64,000 bases of DNA, from the NCBI GenBank assembly GCA_022712945.1, contig JAFLJP010000053.1:1-64000 (forward strand), given 5' to 3'. Position 1 is the stretch's first letter; every line of letters starts with the position of its first letter. The notes below the pieces were generated by a model. The model worked only from the letters and a program-made list of their open reading frames with translations. It was not told the DNA's origin and made no database searches. This DNA comes from Gammaproteobacteria bacterium (GTDB lineage: Bacteria; Pseudomonadota; Gammaproteobacteria; RBG-16-57-12). Shown piece after piece: positions 26,182 through 35,650 of this stretch. The translations under genes were made by a program, and so were the position numbers.

Positions 26182-27888
26182 ATGTTTTTTTTAACCAGAT
26201 ACAGTAGCCTATTTCAAGTGCTACTTATGTTGCTCTACTTGCCATTTGTCCATGCGGAAAGCAGTGTGGATGTTTGTGTCGAAAAACATTGTTCAGCTAC
26301 ACACCCCTCATTTAACAGCAACTCTCTCGTGGATTGTAAAGATAAAATGGCAGAGGTGGGGCTTCTCGCAGAAAGGGGCGGCTCCTCTTCTTCAGTCGAG
26401 GGTGGGCTTTCTGATTGGAGTGGTCGTGGGTTAGAACGTTGTAACCTGAATCTTGATGATATAGTCGGTCGTTATGAGCAGGGCGTATTTTCGGATGATG
26501 ACCACTGTCTTTTACATACTCCTCGTCATCAAGCCACTGATGTTCCGGTTGGAGCGTTGATAGCGATAAAATCTCATCTTAATTCTTCTTTGTGGAAGGA
26601 GCTTTCGGGTAACTCAATTGTACTGAAAAACAATAAATCCACCGTTTCGACTACTGCTTGCCAAGTGAATGATGTGGTTATTTTAAAACCGGATTTTTTA
26701 TTGGAGCCATTTTCACTATATACGGTGATTGTTACCCCTGATGTGGTAGACCCAACTGAGCAGGCAGCATCCAATTATTCATGGTCATTTACTACTGCAG
26801 GGCAGGATCTTCCTTTGCGGGATCTTTGGGAGATGAATATGGTGAAGCTTGGAGGGAAGTGGGGGCGATACCTGGAAAAATATTATCCCAAACCCCGCTC
26901 TTATAATGAATCAAAGGGCATATATTATGATGCTCAGCGAGTATATTTCCAGATTGCTAGCTATTCAGGTGATCGTGAGCCTTGGGAGCAATATGCAGAG
27001 GAGGCTGAGCGAATATACCGAACATATTTAGATAGTAGGGGCTGGATAACGCAAGGTTGGCGTAAATTCCCACATGGATTTTATTTGGACTGGCTTAGAT
27101 CGGGGAGTCAATCCGATAGGCAGGCGTTACTTGCACTGCGAGATAATAAGGTATTTCACAACCCAGAGGCTTCTCGGGAGATGTGGTATTGGTCGCATCG
27201 TTCGAGAGAAATCGCATTTGCACTTGAGGCAAATGTTTTTGCAGAAAGAGCGGGATACGCTCGAAATAACCTTCGAGTCTCTTTGTATCTCGATATGACG
27301 CTAAATCATATTAATGAGTGGGTGACGGGTAAGAGAGGCAACCCAGATGCCTCAAAACATAGATTTGCACCATTCATGGCAGGATTGACTGCTGAAGCTT
27401 TGATTAGTTTTTATGAGTGGGAACAGGAACGGGGAGCAAAGCCGGACAATCGAATCCCCAATGCATTGGCTGCATTGGCTGATTTCTTGTGGCTATCAAA
27501 AGTCGTTGATGGCCCTGACTCTGGGAAGCGAATGTGGGTGGAAGATGTTGGTGGTAAAGGCCCCCGGTGGACAGATGGCGGGGGCTCTGGATACGGTGCT
27601 TTTCGGTACGAAGATCAAGAAAAGTCAAAAAATAGCACGAAACCAGCTCCCAATCTTAACTTATTAATTGCTCCGCTTTATGCGTGGCTTTACAAGCACT
27701 CTGGGGATAGACACTATATTGAAAAGGGCGATTTGATCTGGGAAGGAGGCGTTGCCTTAGCTAACGTTGCCTGGAATACGAAAATATTTAATCAAAATTA
27801 CCGCTGGAGTTTTGATTATGTGGAATGGCGGCGTGAGGGGGATGAAAAAGTGAGGATGGAGCTGGCAGAGATGATAATGAAGCATTAG
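26182..27888 (+). CDS. Exported protein with Ig-like region and unnamed C-terminal domain (paralogue 1)
   Basis: 568 aa. A signal peptide (hydrophobic 10-22, ending PFVHAESS) is followed by a Cys-containing stretch (31-110, six Cys), then an SbsA-type Ig-like end (FSLYTVIVTPDVVDP ... SYSWSFTT-like) to about 205. The remaining 360 residues match the C-terminal domain of the lipoprotein at 28980-31886. Shared blocks are YYDAQRVYFQIASYSGDREPW, WYW/WSHRSREIAFALEANVFAERAGY, GKRMWVEDVGG, LNLLIAPLYAWLYKHSGD and WNTKIFNQNYRWSFDYV. The domain looks all-helical with regularly spaced aromatic residues, reminiscent of alpha/alpha-barrel polysaccharide lyases or hydrolases, but I do not recognise the family. 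Lying in the EPS operon, it may bind or cut the polymer (inference). Confidence 0.7.
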   Translation: MFFLTRYSSLFQVLLMLLYLPFVHAESSVDVCVEKHCSATHPSFNSNSLVDCKDKMAEVGLLAERGGSSSSVEGGLSDWSGRGLERCNLNLDDIVGRYEQGVFSDDDHCLLHTPRHQATDVPVGALIAIKSHLNSSLWKELSGNSIVLKNNKSTVSTTACQVNDVVILKPDFLLEPFSLYTVIVTPDVVDPTEQAASNYSWSFTTAGQDLPLRDLWEMNMVKLGGKWGRYLEKYYPKPRSYNESKGIYYDAQRVYFQIASYSGDREPWEQYAEEAERIYRTYLDSRGWITQGWRKFPHGFYLDWLRSGSQSDRQALLALRDNKVFHNPEASREMWYWSHRSREIAFALEANVFAERAGYARNNLRVSLYLDMTLNHINEWVTGKRGNPDASKHRFAPFMAGLTAEALISFYEWEQERGAKPDNRIPNALAALADFLWLSKVVDGPDSGKRMWVEDVGGKGPRWTDGGGSGYGAFRYEDQEKSKNSTKPAPNLNLLIAPLYAWLYKHSGDRHYIEKGDLIWEGGVALANVAWNTKIFNQNYRWSFDYVEWRREGDEKVRMELAEMIMKH

Positions 27889-27931
27889 CAGAACCACTGA
27901 ACCCGTACATATCATCTTGATGAACCATTAG

Positions 27932-28801
27932 GTGTTTTTTATGAAAAAAATGACAAATGTTGCCTTTTTGATTGGGGCGCAAAAGGCCGGTACAACTAAT
28001 TTGGCCTATCTGCTGGAGCAACATCAAGATGTGATTGTTTCACACCCTAAGGAGCCCGACTTTTTTACAAAAAATTACTCTAAGGGTCGCGACTGGTATC
28101 TTCGATGCTTTGATGGTGATTCTGCAAAAGTATTTATTGATGCATCAACATCATATTCGGCGGCCCCATTAGACCTCTCCATTTCGGGTTCTTCCAAAGC
28201 GATGAAGTTTTCAGGTGTTCCTGAAAAAATAAATGATGCAATTGACTCTCCCAAATTTATATATCTTCTGAGAGACCCTGTTTTAAGGGCGTATTCACTC
28301 TACTGGCATGAAGTGCGGGCGGGCAATGAAAAGAGATCATTTAGGGATGTTCTCACTGCCGATTCTAATTATTTGAGAATTGGTGACTACCATGGTCAGC
28401 TCTGCCTATACCTAAAGTTTTTCCCGCTTGATTCCTTTATGTTCGTCTGTTTTGAGGAGATGGTAAAAAAACCAGAAGAGACGGTAACAAATTGTTTGGA
28501 ATTTTTGGGGTTAGATATAAATGAATTTGCTCTAAAAGTACCACAAGGTAAAAACAAGGGCTTTCGCCTTAATCGCTTAGGCAGCATCCTGCATGCTTAT
28601 GGGGTAACCAAAGTTGTAAGTAAAATCCTTCCAGCAGCAGCAAAAACGAAGCTGAGTCGGATTGTTACTAAGGACATCCCCCCTATTTCGAAGCAGGATG
28701 AGCAATGGTTAACAGAATATTACGCTGAAAAAAATAAAAAACTAGAGGAGTTAACCGGTATTTCTATTTCACATTGGAAAAAGCCTAGCGCAGTGATTTA
28801 A
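27932..28801 (+). CDS. Sulfotransferase (PAPS-dependent type)
   Basis: 289 aa. The 5'-phosphosulfate loop is FLIGAQKAGTTNLAYLLEQH (about 9-28), followed by SHPKEPDFFTKNY and the 3'-phosphate motif YLLRDPVLRAYSLYWHEVRAG. These are the standard motifs of cytosolic and Golgi-type carbohydrate sulfotransferases, which move sulfate from PAPS to sugar hydroxyls. It follows the exported paralogue gene by 43 bases. One of four sulfotransferase genes in this locus. Confidence 0.88.
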   Translation: MFFMKKMTNVAFLIGAQKAGTTNLAYLLEQHQDVIVSHPKEPDFFTKNYSKGRDWYLRCFDGDSAKVFIDASTSYSAAPLDLSISGSSKAMKFSGVPEKINDAIDSPKFIYLLRDPVLRAYSLYWHEVRAGNEKRSFRDVLTADSNYLRIGDYHGQLCLYLKFFPLDSFMFVCFEEMVKKPEETVTNCLEFLGLDINEFALKVPQGKNKGFRLNRLGSILHAYGVTKVVSKILPAAAKTKLSRIVTKDIPPISKQDEQWLTEYYAEKNKKLEELTGISISHWKKPSAVI

Positions 28802-28893
28802 TCTTATCTTTCAGCCTGTAAAGCTTTTGTTGAAAACGTAGTCTGTGATGAATGTTATCAGAGGACATGGGCTGTGCTTTATTGGGCGCTTAT

Positions 28894-28937
28894 AAAAAAA
28901 CACCCCTAGGCCAAATCCTCAAGGCCACCGGGGTGTG
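28894..28937 (-). terminator. Rho-independent terminator of the lipoprotein gene
   Basis: CACCCC (28901-28906) pairs with GGGGTG (28930-28935) with a further GGCC/GGCC pairing inside. On the minus strand the stem is followed by seven T. It lies 43 bases beyond the stop at 28980. Confidence 0.75.
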
Positions 28938-28979
28938 TGTATAGTGTCGCTTCGCTACTTATTATTAACTGCCTTGAAA

Positions 28980-31886
28980 TTACTTCATCTTAGCAAAACC
29001 CTCATTACGCCATTTGACATAATCAAAACTCCAGCGGTAGTTTTGATTGAATATCTTTGTATTCCATCCGGTGTTAGAGAGGCTGACGCCGCTAGTAAAC
29101 AAGCGATCTGCAATATTGATGTATTTCATGTCGCCATAGTGTTGGAATAACCAAGCATATGCTGGGGCTATTAGAAGATTTAAGTCTATCGTCGGAGCAC
29201 CCGATTTTATATCTTCATAACGGAAGGTAGAATACCCAGAGCCACCTTCATCATTCCAGTTAGGGCGGCTACCACCAAGATCTTCTACCCACATGCGTTT
29301 ACCTACATTGTCACCTGATATGACAACAGCTTCATCGTAAAGGTAATCCGCCATTGACTTGATTGCTTCGGGTATCATTATGGTGGGAACAAACTCCGCT
29401 GGTACTGATGAATGGTTATAAAGCGCCGCGGGGTCACGACCATTTTCCAGCTCCCATTCGTAGAATATGATCAGTGCCTCTGCCGTGAGGGCAAACATAA
29501 AGGGTGCGCGTCGATAAGAGGCGGTATAGCCAAATTCACCTGATGTCCACTCCTTAATATGATTTAATGCCATGCTCACATAGCGGGCAACATCCGCCTC
29601 ATCCCGAGGATAGCCAGCACGCTCCGCAAAAATGTGGGCCTCCAAAGCATAAGCAACTTCCCGTGAACGGCGCTCCCAGTACCAGGCTGGAATAGATATA
29701 GAGCGATCACCTGCCTCTGAAATGGCTGGATTGTCACGGATTTTAGCGATATTTTCATACACTGCTGAATCACCCGTGCGTACATACTCCATGTAAATAC
29801 CTTGAGCAAACCGTCGATAGCCGGGGAAGGAAAAATTATACCCTCCAGAGTTATTTACACTATTTTCTGCGTAGTTCATATAAACACGCTTAGCTTCCAG
29901 TGCATACGTATGCCATGGCTCAGATTGACCAGTGTAATCAGCAATTTGGTAAAACACCCTCTGACTATCGTAATATGTCATGCTCTGTTCGTTAAAGCTG
30001 CCAATCGGTGGATACAAATTAGTAAGGTACTGCCCCCAATGCTCACCATCTGCTAGCATCTTTGATTCCCACTCACCCAACATAGGGAGTGCTTCGCCAG
30101 CTAATGTTGTAAAAGACCATGAGTAACTGCCACCCATGGCGTAGCCCGAAGTACTTGCAACACTGGAGAGTACCGTTGCAGTGTATGCGGTTGATGCCAT
30201 CAAGTTTTCTACCGGATCAAGTGTTACTGTTGCGTCTGCACAGGTTATTAGGGCAGATACATCACCGCTGTTACCCGTCAGGATAATCGCTTGTGAATTC
30301 ACCGTTTGGCAGTCCAACGTATCGTCGAACTCAATAACAATATTTTCACTTAGTTGAACCGTGTATGCTTGGCTAGAGGGGCTGGTTGAAAGAACAGATA
30401 AAACAACCGGGGTACTACTGTCATCATTGACAATAGTGACTGCCGCAGTGGCCACACCACCCACTGAAGCTCCACCCGTTGGATTGCCTAGTAGCACATT
30501 GAAGACTTCATCTTCTTCCACCAAGCTATCATTAACGATGGAAATTGTTTCAGTCTTGGATGTTTCTCCGTCAGCAAAGCTCAGTGTTGTCCAGTTAAAG
30601 TTGCCGTAATCCTGAGCGAAGGTAGCCGTCACCCCTTCGGTCATCCAATCAATGGTGACCGCACCATCGTTACCGCCCAGTCGATTAATGGTGATTTCAA
30701 CCACACCACCATTTTCATCAACAGAGTAGCTGGCTGCGCCAAATGCAAAGCGGCCTGGTTCGTTTGGCTTTGTTTGCAAATTAATGGCACTATTTATTGC
30801 ATCAAGCTCTGATTCAGTCGCTTGTGATGCATGCTGAATAATACTGGAAAACCCCCCACTAACCTCAACTGGGAACACGTTAGAAAATTCACTTGGATGT
30901 TGCTCCCCAGAGATTGAAGATAGCTTGTCAATGATGTCATTTAACATCGGAGAGGGAGTAATTGATGCCGCCGAGTTGACGATGTTTTTAATTTGTTCAA
31001 GCATTGCAGCCGTGATCATTACATCGCCGGTCAGTACGGTTGCGCTGGGGCGAGTATGCACAATGGCATCATCCATTGCGCTAGTCGCAAGGGAGTTATT
31101 AACATAAAGCCGATTGGCTGATGCCTCCAACAGTACTTGGCCGGATACAAGACTAGCCACCGCGGCAACAACTTTACTTGCGTGCTCACCCCCTAAACCG
31201 TCAAGCTTGCCATCAATCAAATCTGCAGCAATAGCATCAACAACGTCATCTCCAGAGACGTTGGCACCGGTAGTATTCAAGATATTTCGAGTGCGCCGAA
31301 TCATTTCGCCTAAAATCTCACTTGACTTACTGATGTTGGCCGCGTTATCTGCAGTAATTTCACTCTCAATAGGATCGAAAACAAATTGAGGATTGAGGCC
31401 AAAGCCAAAAATGTGCAGAACCACTTCCTGGGCACTAGAAAGATTTTCCGTAGTAATGCCACCGGCTAAGTTCTGAGCGGTTTTAGTAATAAGTGTTGAA
31501 TGAGGATTGATATTAGAAATTCTTTCTTGTGAAGAAGAGTTGAGCACAACAGAGTAAAGGGTAAAATCAGGGGAGGTATTAGTCACTAAATCAGTTCCCC
31601 CTTCTGCCTTGATGATCAGTGGGTATTGCCCCTCTCTTAACTGCAAGTCTGCTTGGTAGGTGGCGGCATCATCACTGCCCGCAATTTCCTGTACGCTGCC
31701 GTTTGCATCTTCAAGAGTGATCGTTGCCCCGACAATGGGGCCATCACCCACACTGCCGCTCAGTACCATACTGACGGGATCGTCGTTTTGTGGTGTATCA
31801 GCGTCTTTTGCACCACCACATGCTGCCAATAATGACAGCGTTAAAATTGATATTGCAAACTTCGCAAGAATTTTTGAATAAAGCAT
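28980..31886 (-). CDS. Large lipoprotein: Calx-beta, SbsA Ig-like and unnamed C-terminal domain (paralogue 2)
   Basis: 968 aa from ATG 31886, with AGGTGATTG just upstream (an in-frame TTG lies two codons earlier). The signal ends in the lipobox LLAAC, so it is a lipoprotein. In order: a beta-rich domain (about 40-115), a helical region (about 120-375), a Calx-beta domain (about 380-490; SYSVDENGGVVEITINR, FNVLLGNPTGGASVGG, VTIVNDD), an SbsA-type Ig domain (about 500-597; VIEFDDTLDC, SYSWSFTT) and the same 365-residue C-terminal domain as the protein at 26182-27888. It is the only large minus-strand gene inside the EPS region and has its own terminator. It probably sits on the outer membrane and handles the polymer or its attachment; the catalytic role is unproven. 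Confidence 0.75.
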   Translation of the reverse strand: MLYSKILAKFAISILTLSLLAACGGAKDADTPQNDDPVSMVLSGSVGDGPIVGATITLEDANGSVQEIAGSDDAATYQADLQLREGQYPLIIKAEGGTDLVTNTSPDFTLYSVVLNSSSQERISNINPHSTLITKTAQNLAGGITTENLSSAQEVVLHIFGFGLNPQFVFDPIESEITADNAANISKSSEILGEMIRRTRNILNTTGANVSGDDVVDAIAADLIDGKLDGLGGEHASKVVAAVASLVSGQVLLEASANRLYVNNSLATSAMDDAIVHTRPSATVLTGDVMITAAMLEQIKNIVNSAASITPSPMLNDIIDKLSSISGEQHPSEFSNVFPVEVSGGFSSIIQHASQATESELDAINSAINLQTKPNEPGRFAFGAASYSVDENGGVVEITINRLGGNDGAVTIDWMTEGVTATFAQDYGNFNWTTLSFADGETSKTETISIVNDSLVEEDEVFNVLLGNPTGGASVGGVATAAVTIVNDDSSTPVVLSVLSTSPSSQAYTVQLSENIVIEFDDTLDCQTVNSQAIILTGNSGDVSALITCADATVTLDPVENLMASTAYTATVLSSVASTSGYAMGGSYSWSFTTLAGEALPMLGEWESKMLADGEHWGQYLTNLYPPIGSFNEQSMTYYDSQRVFYQIADYTGQSEPWHTYALEAKRVYMNYAENSVNNSGGYNFSFPGYRRFAQGIYMEYVRTGDSAVYENIAKIRDNPAISEAGDRSISIPAWYWERRSREVAYALEAHIFAERAGYPRDEADVARYVSMALNHIKEWTSGEFGYTASYRRAPFMFALTAEALIIFYEWELENGRDPAALYNHSSVPAEFVPTIMIPEAIKSMADYLYDEAVVISGDNVGKRMWVEDLGGSRPNWNDEGGSGYSTFRYEDIKSGAPTIDLNLLIAPAYAWLFQHYGDMKYINIADRLFTSGVSLSNTGWNTKIFNQNYRWSFDYVKWRNEGFAKMK

Positions 31887-32548
31887 CGTCAATCACCTGT
31901 ATACCAACGCATAATAATGTATGCTAATTTGAAGGTGTAAGTACTTTTCATTAAGGAAATATATATGAAAGTCATTACGTATTCATACTGAGCATAGCGA
32001 CCAATTTATAGAGAAAATAAGCCGTAAACCGTGACGGATTCGATGCTTTCAGTGGTGCTTAACAAGCAATAACGAGCATCTGTGAAGTAGATCACACCAA
32101 AAGCACTTTAGCGAACAGTTTTACGCATTAAAACGACCCTTGAGTAGCTGTAATTCAACGTTACCCTGCATCGGCAGAGAGTGAATAATGCTGCCCTCAT
32201 GATGGCAATGGCCCTGAGTGAGATAGGCGAAGTGCTCTCTGAGGTAGCTGGACATCGTGCCGCTAAAATCCCCAGGTGATCCGGTGCATTCGCAAGGCAC
32301 GGCTGCACATAACTATCATGCACCACCCACAGTTCGCTAGCCATACCCGCTACACTTGCTGCAAGTGCATTTTTTATAAACTACCGTAGTCGCATTTTAT
32401 CTTGGGCAGGGCTGTCTGTAGTGATTTGGAATAGAAAGAGTTACACTGCTCGATCAATAGATGCTTGGTCAGGCAGGGTGAGCTGCATTAGCAAGGTTTT
32501 ATAGCTCAGTTCCTGTGCCAGCTTAAATTAATCGCTTTAAGAAAAATT
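31887..32548. other. 662-base region without a supported gene
   Basis: It lies between the divergent lipoprotein gene and a GT2 gene and so holds both promoters, though no strong -35/-10 pair was recognised. A short open stretch with clean but unrecognised sequence lies around 32150-32260 on the plus strand (reads VTLHRQRVNNAALMMAMAL and on to a stop), followed by a good terminator at 32353-32375. That looks like the decayed end of a lost gene. Confidence 0.5.
32353..32375 (+). terminator. Rho-independent terminator with no intact gene before it
   Basis: CACTTG-CTG-CAAGTG perfect 6-bp stem, then CATTTTTT. The nearest intact plus-strand gene upstream ends at 28801, so it probably belonged to a gene now lost from 32.0-32.3 kb. 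Confidence 0.6.
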
Positions 32549-33691
32549 ATGAACCTCACATTTCTTTTTTTTGTCTCCCTACTGGTTGTTTTTTACATCT
32601 ACATTGGCTATCCCTTGCTTTTATGGCTATGGGGGCGAAGTTGCGCGCGTCCAGAGTATGGGGCAAGCACCCCTCTCCCATCTATTTCAATTATGATCTC
32701 TGCCTATAACGAAGAGAGGTATATAGAAAAAAAGATTAGCAATGCGCTCGCTATCGATTACCCACAGGATAATATGCAGGTTATTGTTATTTCTGACGGC
32801 TCTTCTGACCGAACGCTTGAAATTGCTAATAGTTTCGATGATGAGCGTTTAAAAGTTATTGAAGTGGTTGATAGGAAGGGTAAGCCAAATGCTTTAAATC
32901 AGGGGTTGCAGTATGCGACGGGTGATATTTTAGTCTTTACAGATGCCAATGTCTTTTTTGACCCCTCATCTATTCAGGCTCTTGTCGAACCCTTTTCGAA
33001 TGCGGACTGTGGTGCGGTCAGTGGCTGTGTGGAGTTGGTGGCAATGGAGAGTGGCGAGCCGCTGGGTGAAGGGGCTTATATGAAGTATGAGCGTTTTATG
33101 CAGCTTCGCGAGTCACTGCTGCATACGATGGTTGGGATTGATGGTGGAATGTTTGCCATCAGACATGAGTATGTTTCCACGGTTCCAGAAGAGATAATCT
33201 TGGATGATTTTTACCTGGCTATGCGTGCTATTGCTAACAATGCTCGTATCATATACCAGCCACAAGCCAAGGCTCATGAACTCGTCCCCGCCTCAGTATC
33301 CCAAGAGTTTCGACGGAAGACCCGTATTGCCGCGGGCGGTTTTCAAGTGTTGAAGTATTTGGACTTCCTGAAACAACCGTTTAAACATGTGAAGGCAACC
33401 TTCTTTTTTGTTTCCCATAAATTACTCCGGTGGCTCTCTCCTTTTTTCTTGCTACTGCTGTTGGGAACCAGCGCATGTAGTAGTGAATCGTTGGTGATCA
33501 ATGTTTTTTTCTGGATGCAAATATCCTTTTATGGCTTAGCCGTGGTGGGGTACTTTATTCCCGCATTAAGAGATAGGACGGCGGTTTATATACCCTACTA
33601 CTTTTCTGCCATGAACATGGCTTGTTTTATCGGCTTTTGGCGCTATCTTTTTGGCATGCAAAAAGTGACCTGGAATCGTGTCGAACGTTGA
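32549..33691 (+). CDS. Membrane glycosyltransferase family 2
   Basis: 380 aa. One N-terminal membrane helix, then a GT-A domain with SIMISAYNEERYIEKKI, VISDGSSDRTLEI, KGKPNALNQGL, the DxD-like block VFTDANVFFDPSS and the acceptor region ILDDFYLAMR; FRRKTRIAAGGFQ corresponds to the QxxRW region of processive enzymes. Three or more hydrophobic helices end the protein (about 285-370). This layout resembles hyaluronan- or cellulose-synthase-like transferases that extend a chain at the membrane. It opens a new plus-strand run of decoration genes. Confidence 0.88.
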   Translation: MNLTFLFFVSLLVVFYIYIGYPLLLWLWGRSCARPEYGASTPLPSISIMISAYNEERYIEKKISNALAIDYPQDNMQVIVISDGSSDRTLEIANSFDDERLKVIEVVDRKGKPNALNQGLQYATGDILVFTDANVFFDPSSIQALVEPFSNADCGAVSGCVELVAMESGEPLGEGAYMKYERFMQLRESLLHTMVGIDGGMFAIRHEYVSTVPEEIILDDFYLAMRAIANNARIIYQPQAKAHELVPASVSQEFRRKTRIAAGGFQVLKYLDFLKQPFKHVKATFFFVSHKLLRWLSPFFLLLLLGTSACSSESLVINVFFWMQISFYGLAVVGYFIPALRDRTAVYIPYYFSAMNMACFIGFWRYLFGMQKVTWNRVER

Positions 33692-33764
33692 ATTTCTCGT
33701 TTAAAATGCGCTGATCAATGTGTTGTGCATTATTCACGATATTAATAATATATAGAGGGTATTA

Positions 33765-34490
33765 ATGCTGAAGCAGCTTTTGAATAAAATACGAAGAAGA
33801 GAAACGCCTTTCTGGGGGAAGGTGTACAGAGTTGCCAAGAGCATGCGTAATGTTAATATGCCAGCTATTTGGCCTATTCACCATCTATTGCGGGGGGAGC
33901 GCACGCTTCGCTTGGCTTTGTGGGGTAAGCTGAGCAGTCTTTTTTACTATGAACCCATCTTTCGCACCATGTGTAGTGAGTGTGGGAACAATTTGAGATT
34001 GGTTGGTGGCATGCCTTTAGTGAGTGATTTGCTCCACATGCGTATTGGAAATAATGTCACTATGCATGGTGCGGCTACATTCGCAGCAAGCAAGATTTAT
34101 CCAAAACCAGAATTAATTATTGGTGACCATTCGCACCTTGGGTATCAAATGAATATTGCGGTTGGACAAAAGGTTGAAATAGGGCGCCATGTTTTAATTG
34201 CAAGTCGGGTTGCCCTTATTGGCTATGACCTTCATCCCACTGACCCCATTAAACGCGCAGAAAACGAGCCGCCCAATGAGAGCGGCTGTGGTGATATTGT
34301 TATAAAAGACTATGCGTGGATAGGTATGAGTTGCACGATACTGAAGGGGGTAGTGATAGGAAAGGGTGCTATTGTTGCGACGGGGTCTGTTGTAACCAAA
34401 GATGTCCCTGATTTATGCATTGTTGCAGGGAACCCTGCCAGAGTAGTGAAAGAATTAGACGAGTACAAGTACGCCTTCGATGAAACCTAA
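33765..34490 (+). CDS. Left-handed beta-helix acyltransferase (WbbJ-like)
   Basis: 241 aa. From about residue 95 it has hexapeptide repeats (MRIGNNVTMHGAATFAAS, LIIGDHSHLGYQMNIAVG, VEIGRHVLIASRVALIG). It closes with AWIGMSCTILKGVVIGKGAIVATGSVVTKDVP and GNPARVVKEL, as in maltose/galactoside O-acetyltransferase relatives. It would acetylate a sugar of the repeat unit. The end overlaps the next glycosyltransferase by 11 bases. Confidence 0.86.
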   Translation: MLKQLLNKIRRRETPFWGKVYRVAKSMRNVNMPAIWPIHHLLRGERTLRLALWGKLSSLFYYEPIFRTMCSECGNNLRLVGGMPLVSDLLHMRIGNNVTMHGAATFAASKIYPKPELIIGDHSHLGYQMNIAVGQKVEIGRHVLIASRVALIGYDLHPTDPIKRAENEPPNESGCGDIVIKDYAWIGMSCTILKGVVIGKGAIVATGSVVTKDVPDLCIVAGNPARVVKELDEYKYAFDET

Positions 34491-35598
34491 AGTTCTTATT
34501 ATCTACGCCTCATCGACCCTGAGTGGCCCAGGAAAAGGGCTCCTACAGTTTATTCGTCACGCTCCAACCCTTGATTATGTGTTGGCTAGTTTTATTCAAA
34601 TGGCTGGCGTCGATACGGAATTCACGGAGATTGCTAAAAGTAGAGGCACTAATTATATCCCTATTATTCAAAAGGGTATGCTTGATGTCAGCTTGATTAG
34701 GCAGGTTCGCGAGATTTGCAATGCCAATGGCATCAATATTATTCAAACCCATGGTTATAAAGGGCATGTGATCGCCCTTATTCTCTCAAAGGTGCTGGGA
34801 ATTAAATGGGTGGCATGGGCTCATGGCTGGACCAATGAAAATGCCAAAGTTCGTTTATACAACAGGATCGAGAGATTTTGCCTTAAGCGTGCAGATGCGG
34901 CTATCGCAGTCTCTCCTGATTTGTATGGCATCATCGGAGGTTTTCGTGGTGAAAAAAAGAAAACCCACATGATCCTGAATGGGGTTGATGAAGGGGAGCT
35001 TTTATCTGATATTGGTGGACATGCTGTGCGGCACCATTACGGGATTACACAACAAAATATTGTTGTCGGTTGCTTTGGTCGGTTCAGTCCTGAAAAGGGG
35101 CAGGAGGTACTAATTGAATCGATTGCTAGAATAATACCGGAATGTCCTAGCATCAAAGTGATGCTGGTCGGTAGCGGCCAAGAGCTCGGTAAGATTGAGG
35201 CGCTGGTTGATCGTTTAGGTATATCCAACCATGTCATATTTTGTGGCTACCAGCGAGCCATGCAAGATTTTTATGAGGCGGTTGATATTGTGGTTTTGCC
35301 TTCCCATAGCGAAGGGTTACCTAATGTGGCACTTGAAGGAATGATGCACAAACGAGCTGTTATTTCGACTGATGTCGGGGGGGTGCGTGAGATTATCCAC
35401 AATGGTGAGAATGGCTGGATAGTCCCACCGGGTGATCGGCTGGCAATGGCGGAAGTGCTTAAAATGGTGGTGACAGATACTGAATTGAGAAACTTGGTTT
35501 CTGAAAGGGGCCATCACTCCCTCTACCCGAAATTTTCACCTGAAAAAAGAGCACAGAATATTCTTTCTGTTTATAATGACCTGCTAAATGAAAAGTAG
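34480..35598 (+). CDS. Glycosyltransferase family 4
   Basis: 372 aa GT-B enzyme. The N-terminal acceptor domain includes STLSGPGKGLLQFIRH and IIQTHGYKGHVIALIL. The C-terminal donor domain has VGCFGRFSPEKGQEVLIESI, VMLVGSGQELGKIEALVDRL, and the E-x7-E block SHSEGLPNVALEGMMHKRAVI. A retaining transferase using a nucleotide sugar, on the cytoplasmic side. Translationally coupled to the acyltransferase gene before it. Confidence 0.9.
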   Translation: MKPKVLIIYASSTLSGPGKGLLQFIRHAPTLDYVLASFIQMAGVDTEFTEIAKSRGTNYIPIIQKGMLDVSLIRQVREICNANGINIIQTHGYKGHVIALILSKVLGIKWVAWAHGWTNENAKVRLYNRIERFCLKRADAAIAVSPDLYGIIGGFRGEKKKTHMILNGVDEGELLSDIGGHAVRHHYGITQQNIVVGCFGRFSPEKGQEVLIESIARIIPECPSIKVMLVGSGQELGKIEALVDRLGISNHVIFCGYQRAMQDFYEAVDIVVLPSHSEGLPNVALEGMMHKRAVISTDVGGVREIIHNGENGWIVPPGDRLAMAEVLKMVVTDTELRNLVSERGHHSLYPKFSPEKRAQNILSVYNDLLNEK

Positions 35599-35650
35599 TG
35601 CTTTATCGGTGTATGCGGGTCTCACCTATTATAATGGATGTTGATAAGTA

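Noticed and set aside
26102..26194. Short open frame (about 30 codons) just before the first paralogous exported protein
   Set aside because: It runs into the next gene's start and has no ribosome site; too little evidence for a leader peptide.
32108..32344. 78-codon minus-strand open frame between the lipoprotein and GT2 genes
   Set aside because: No recognisable domain, no ribosome site and composition like its non-coding surroundings; kept only as part of the described gap.
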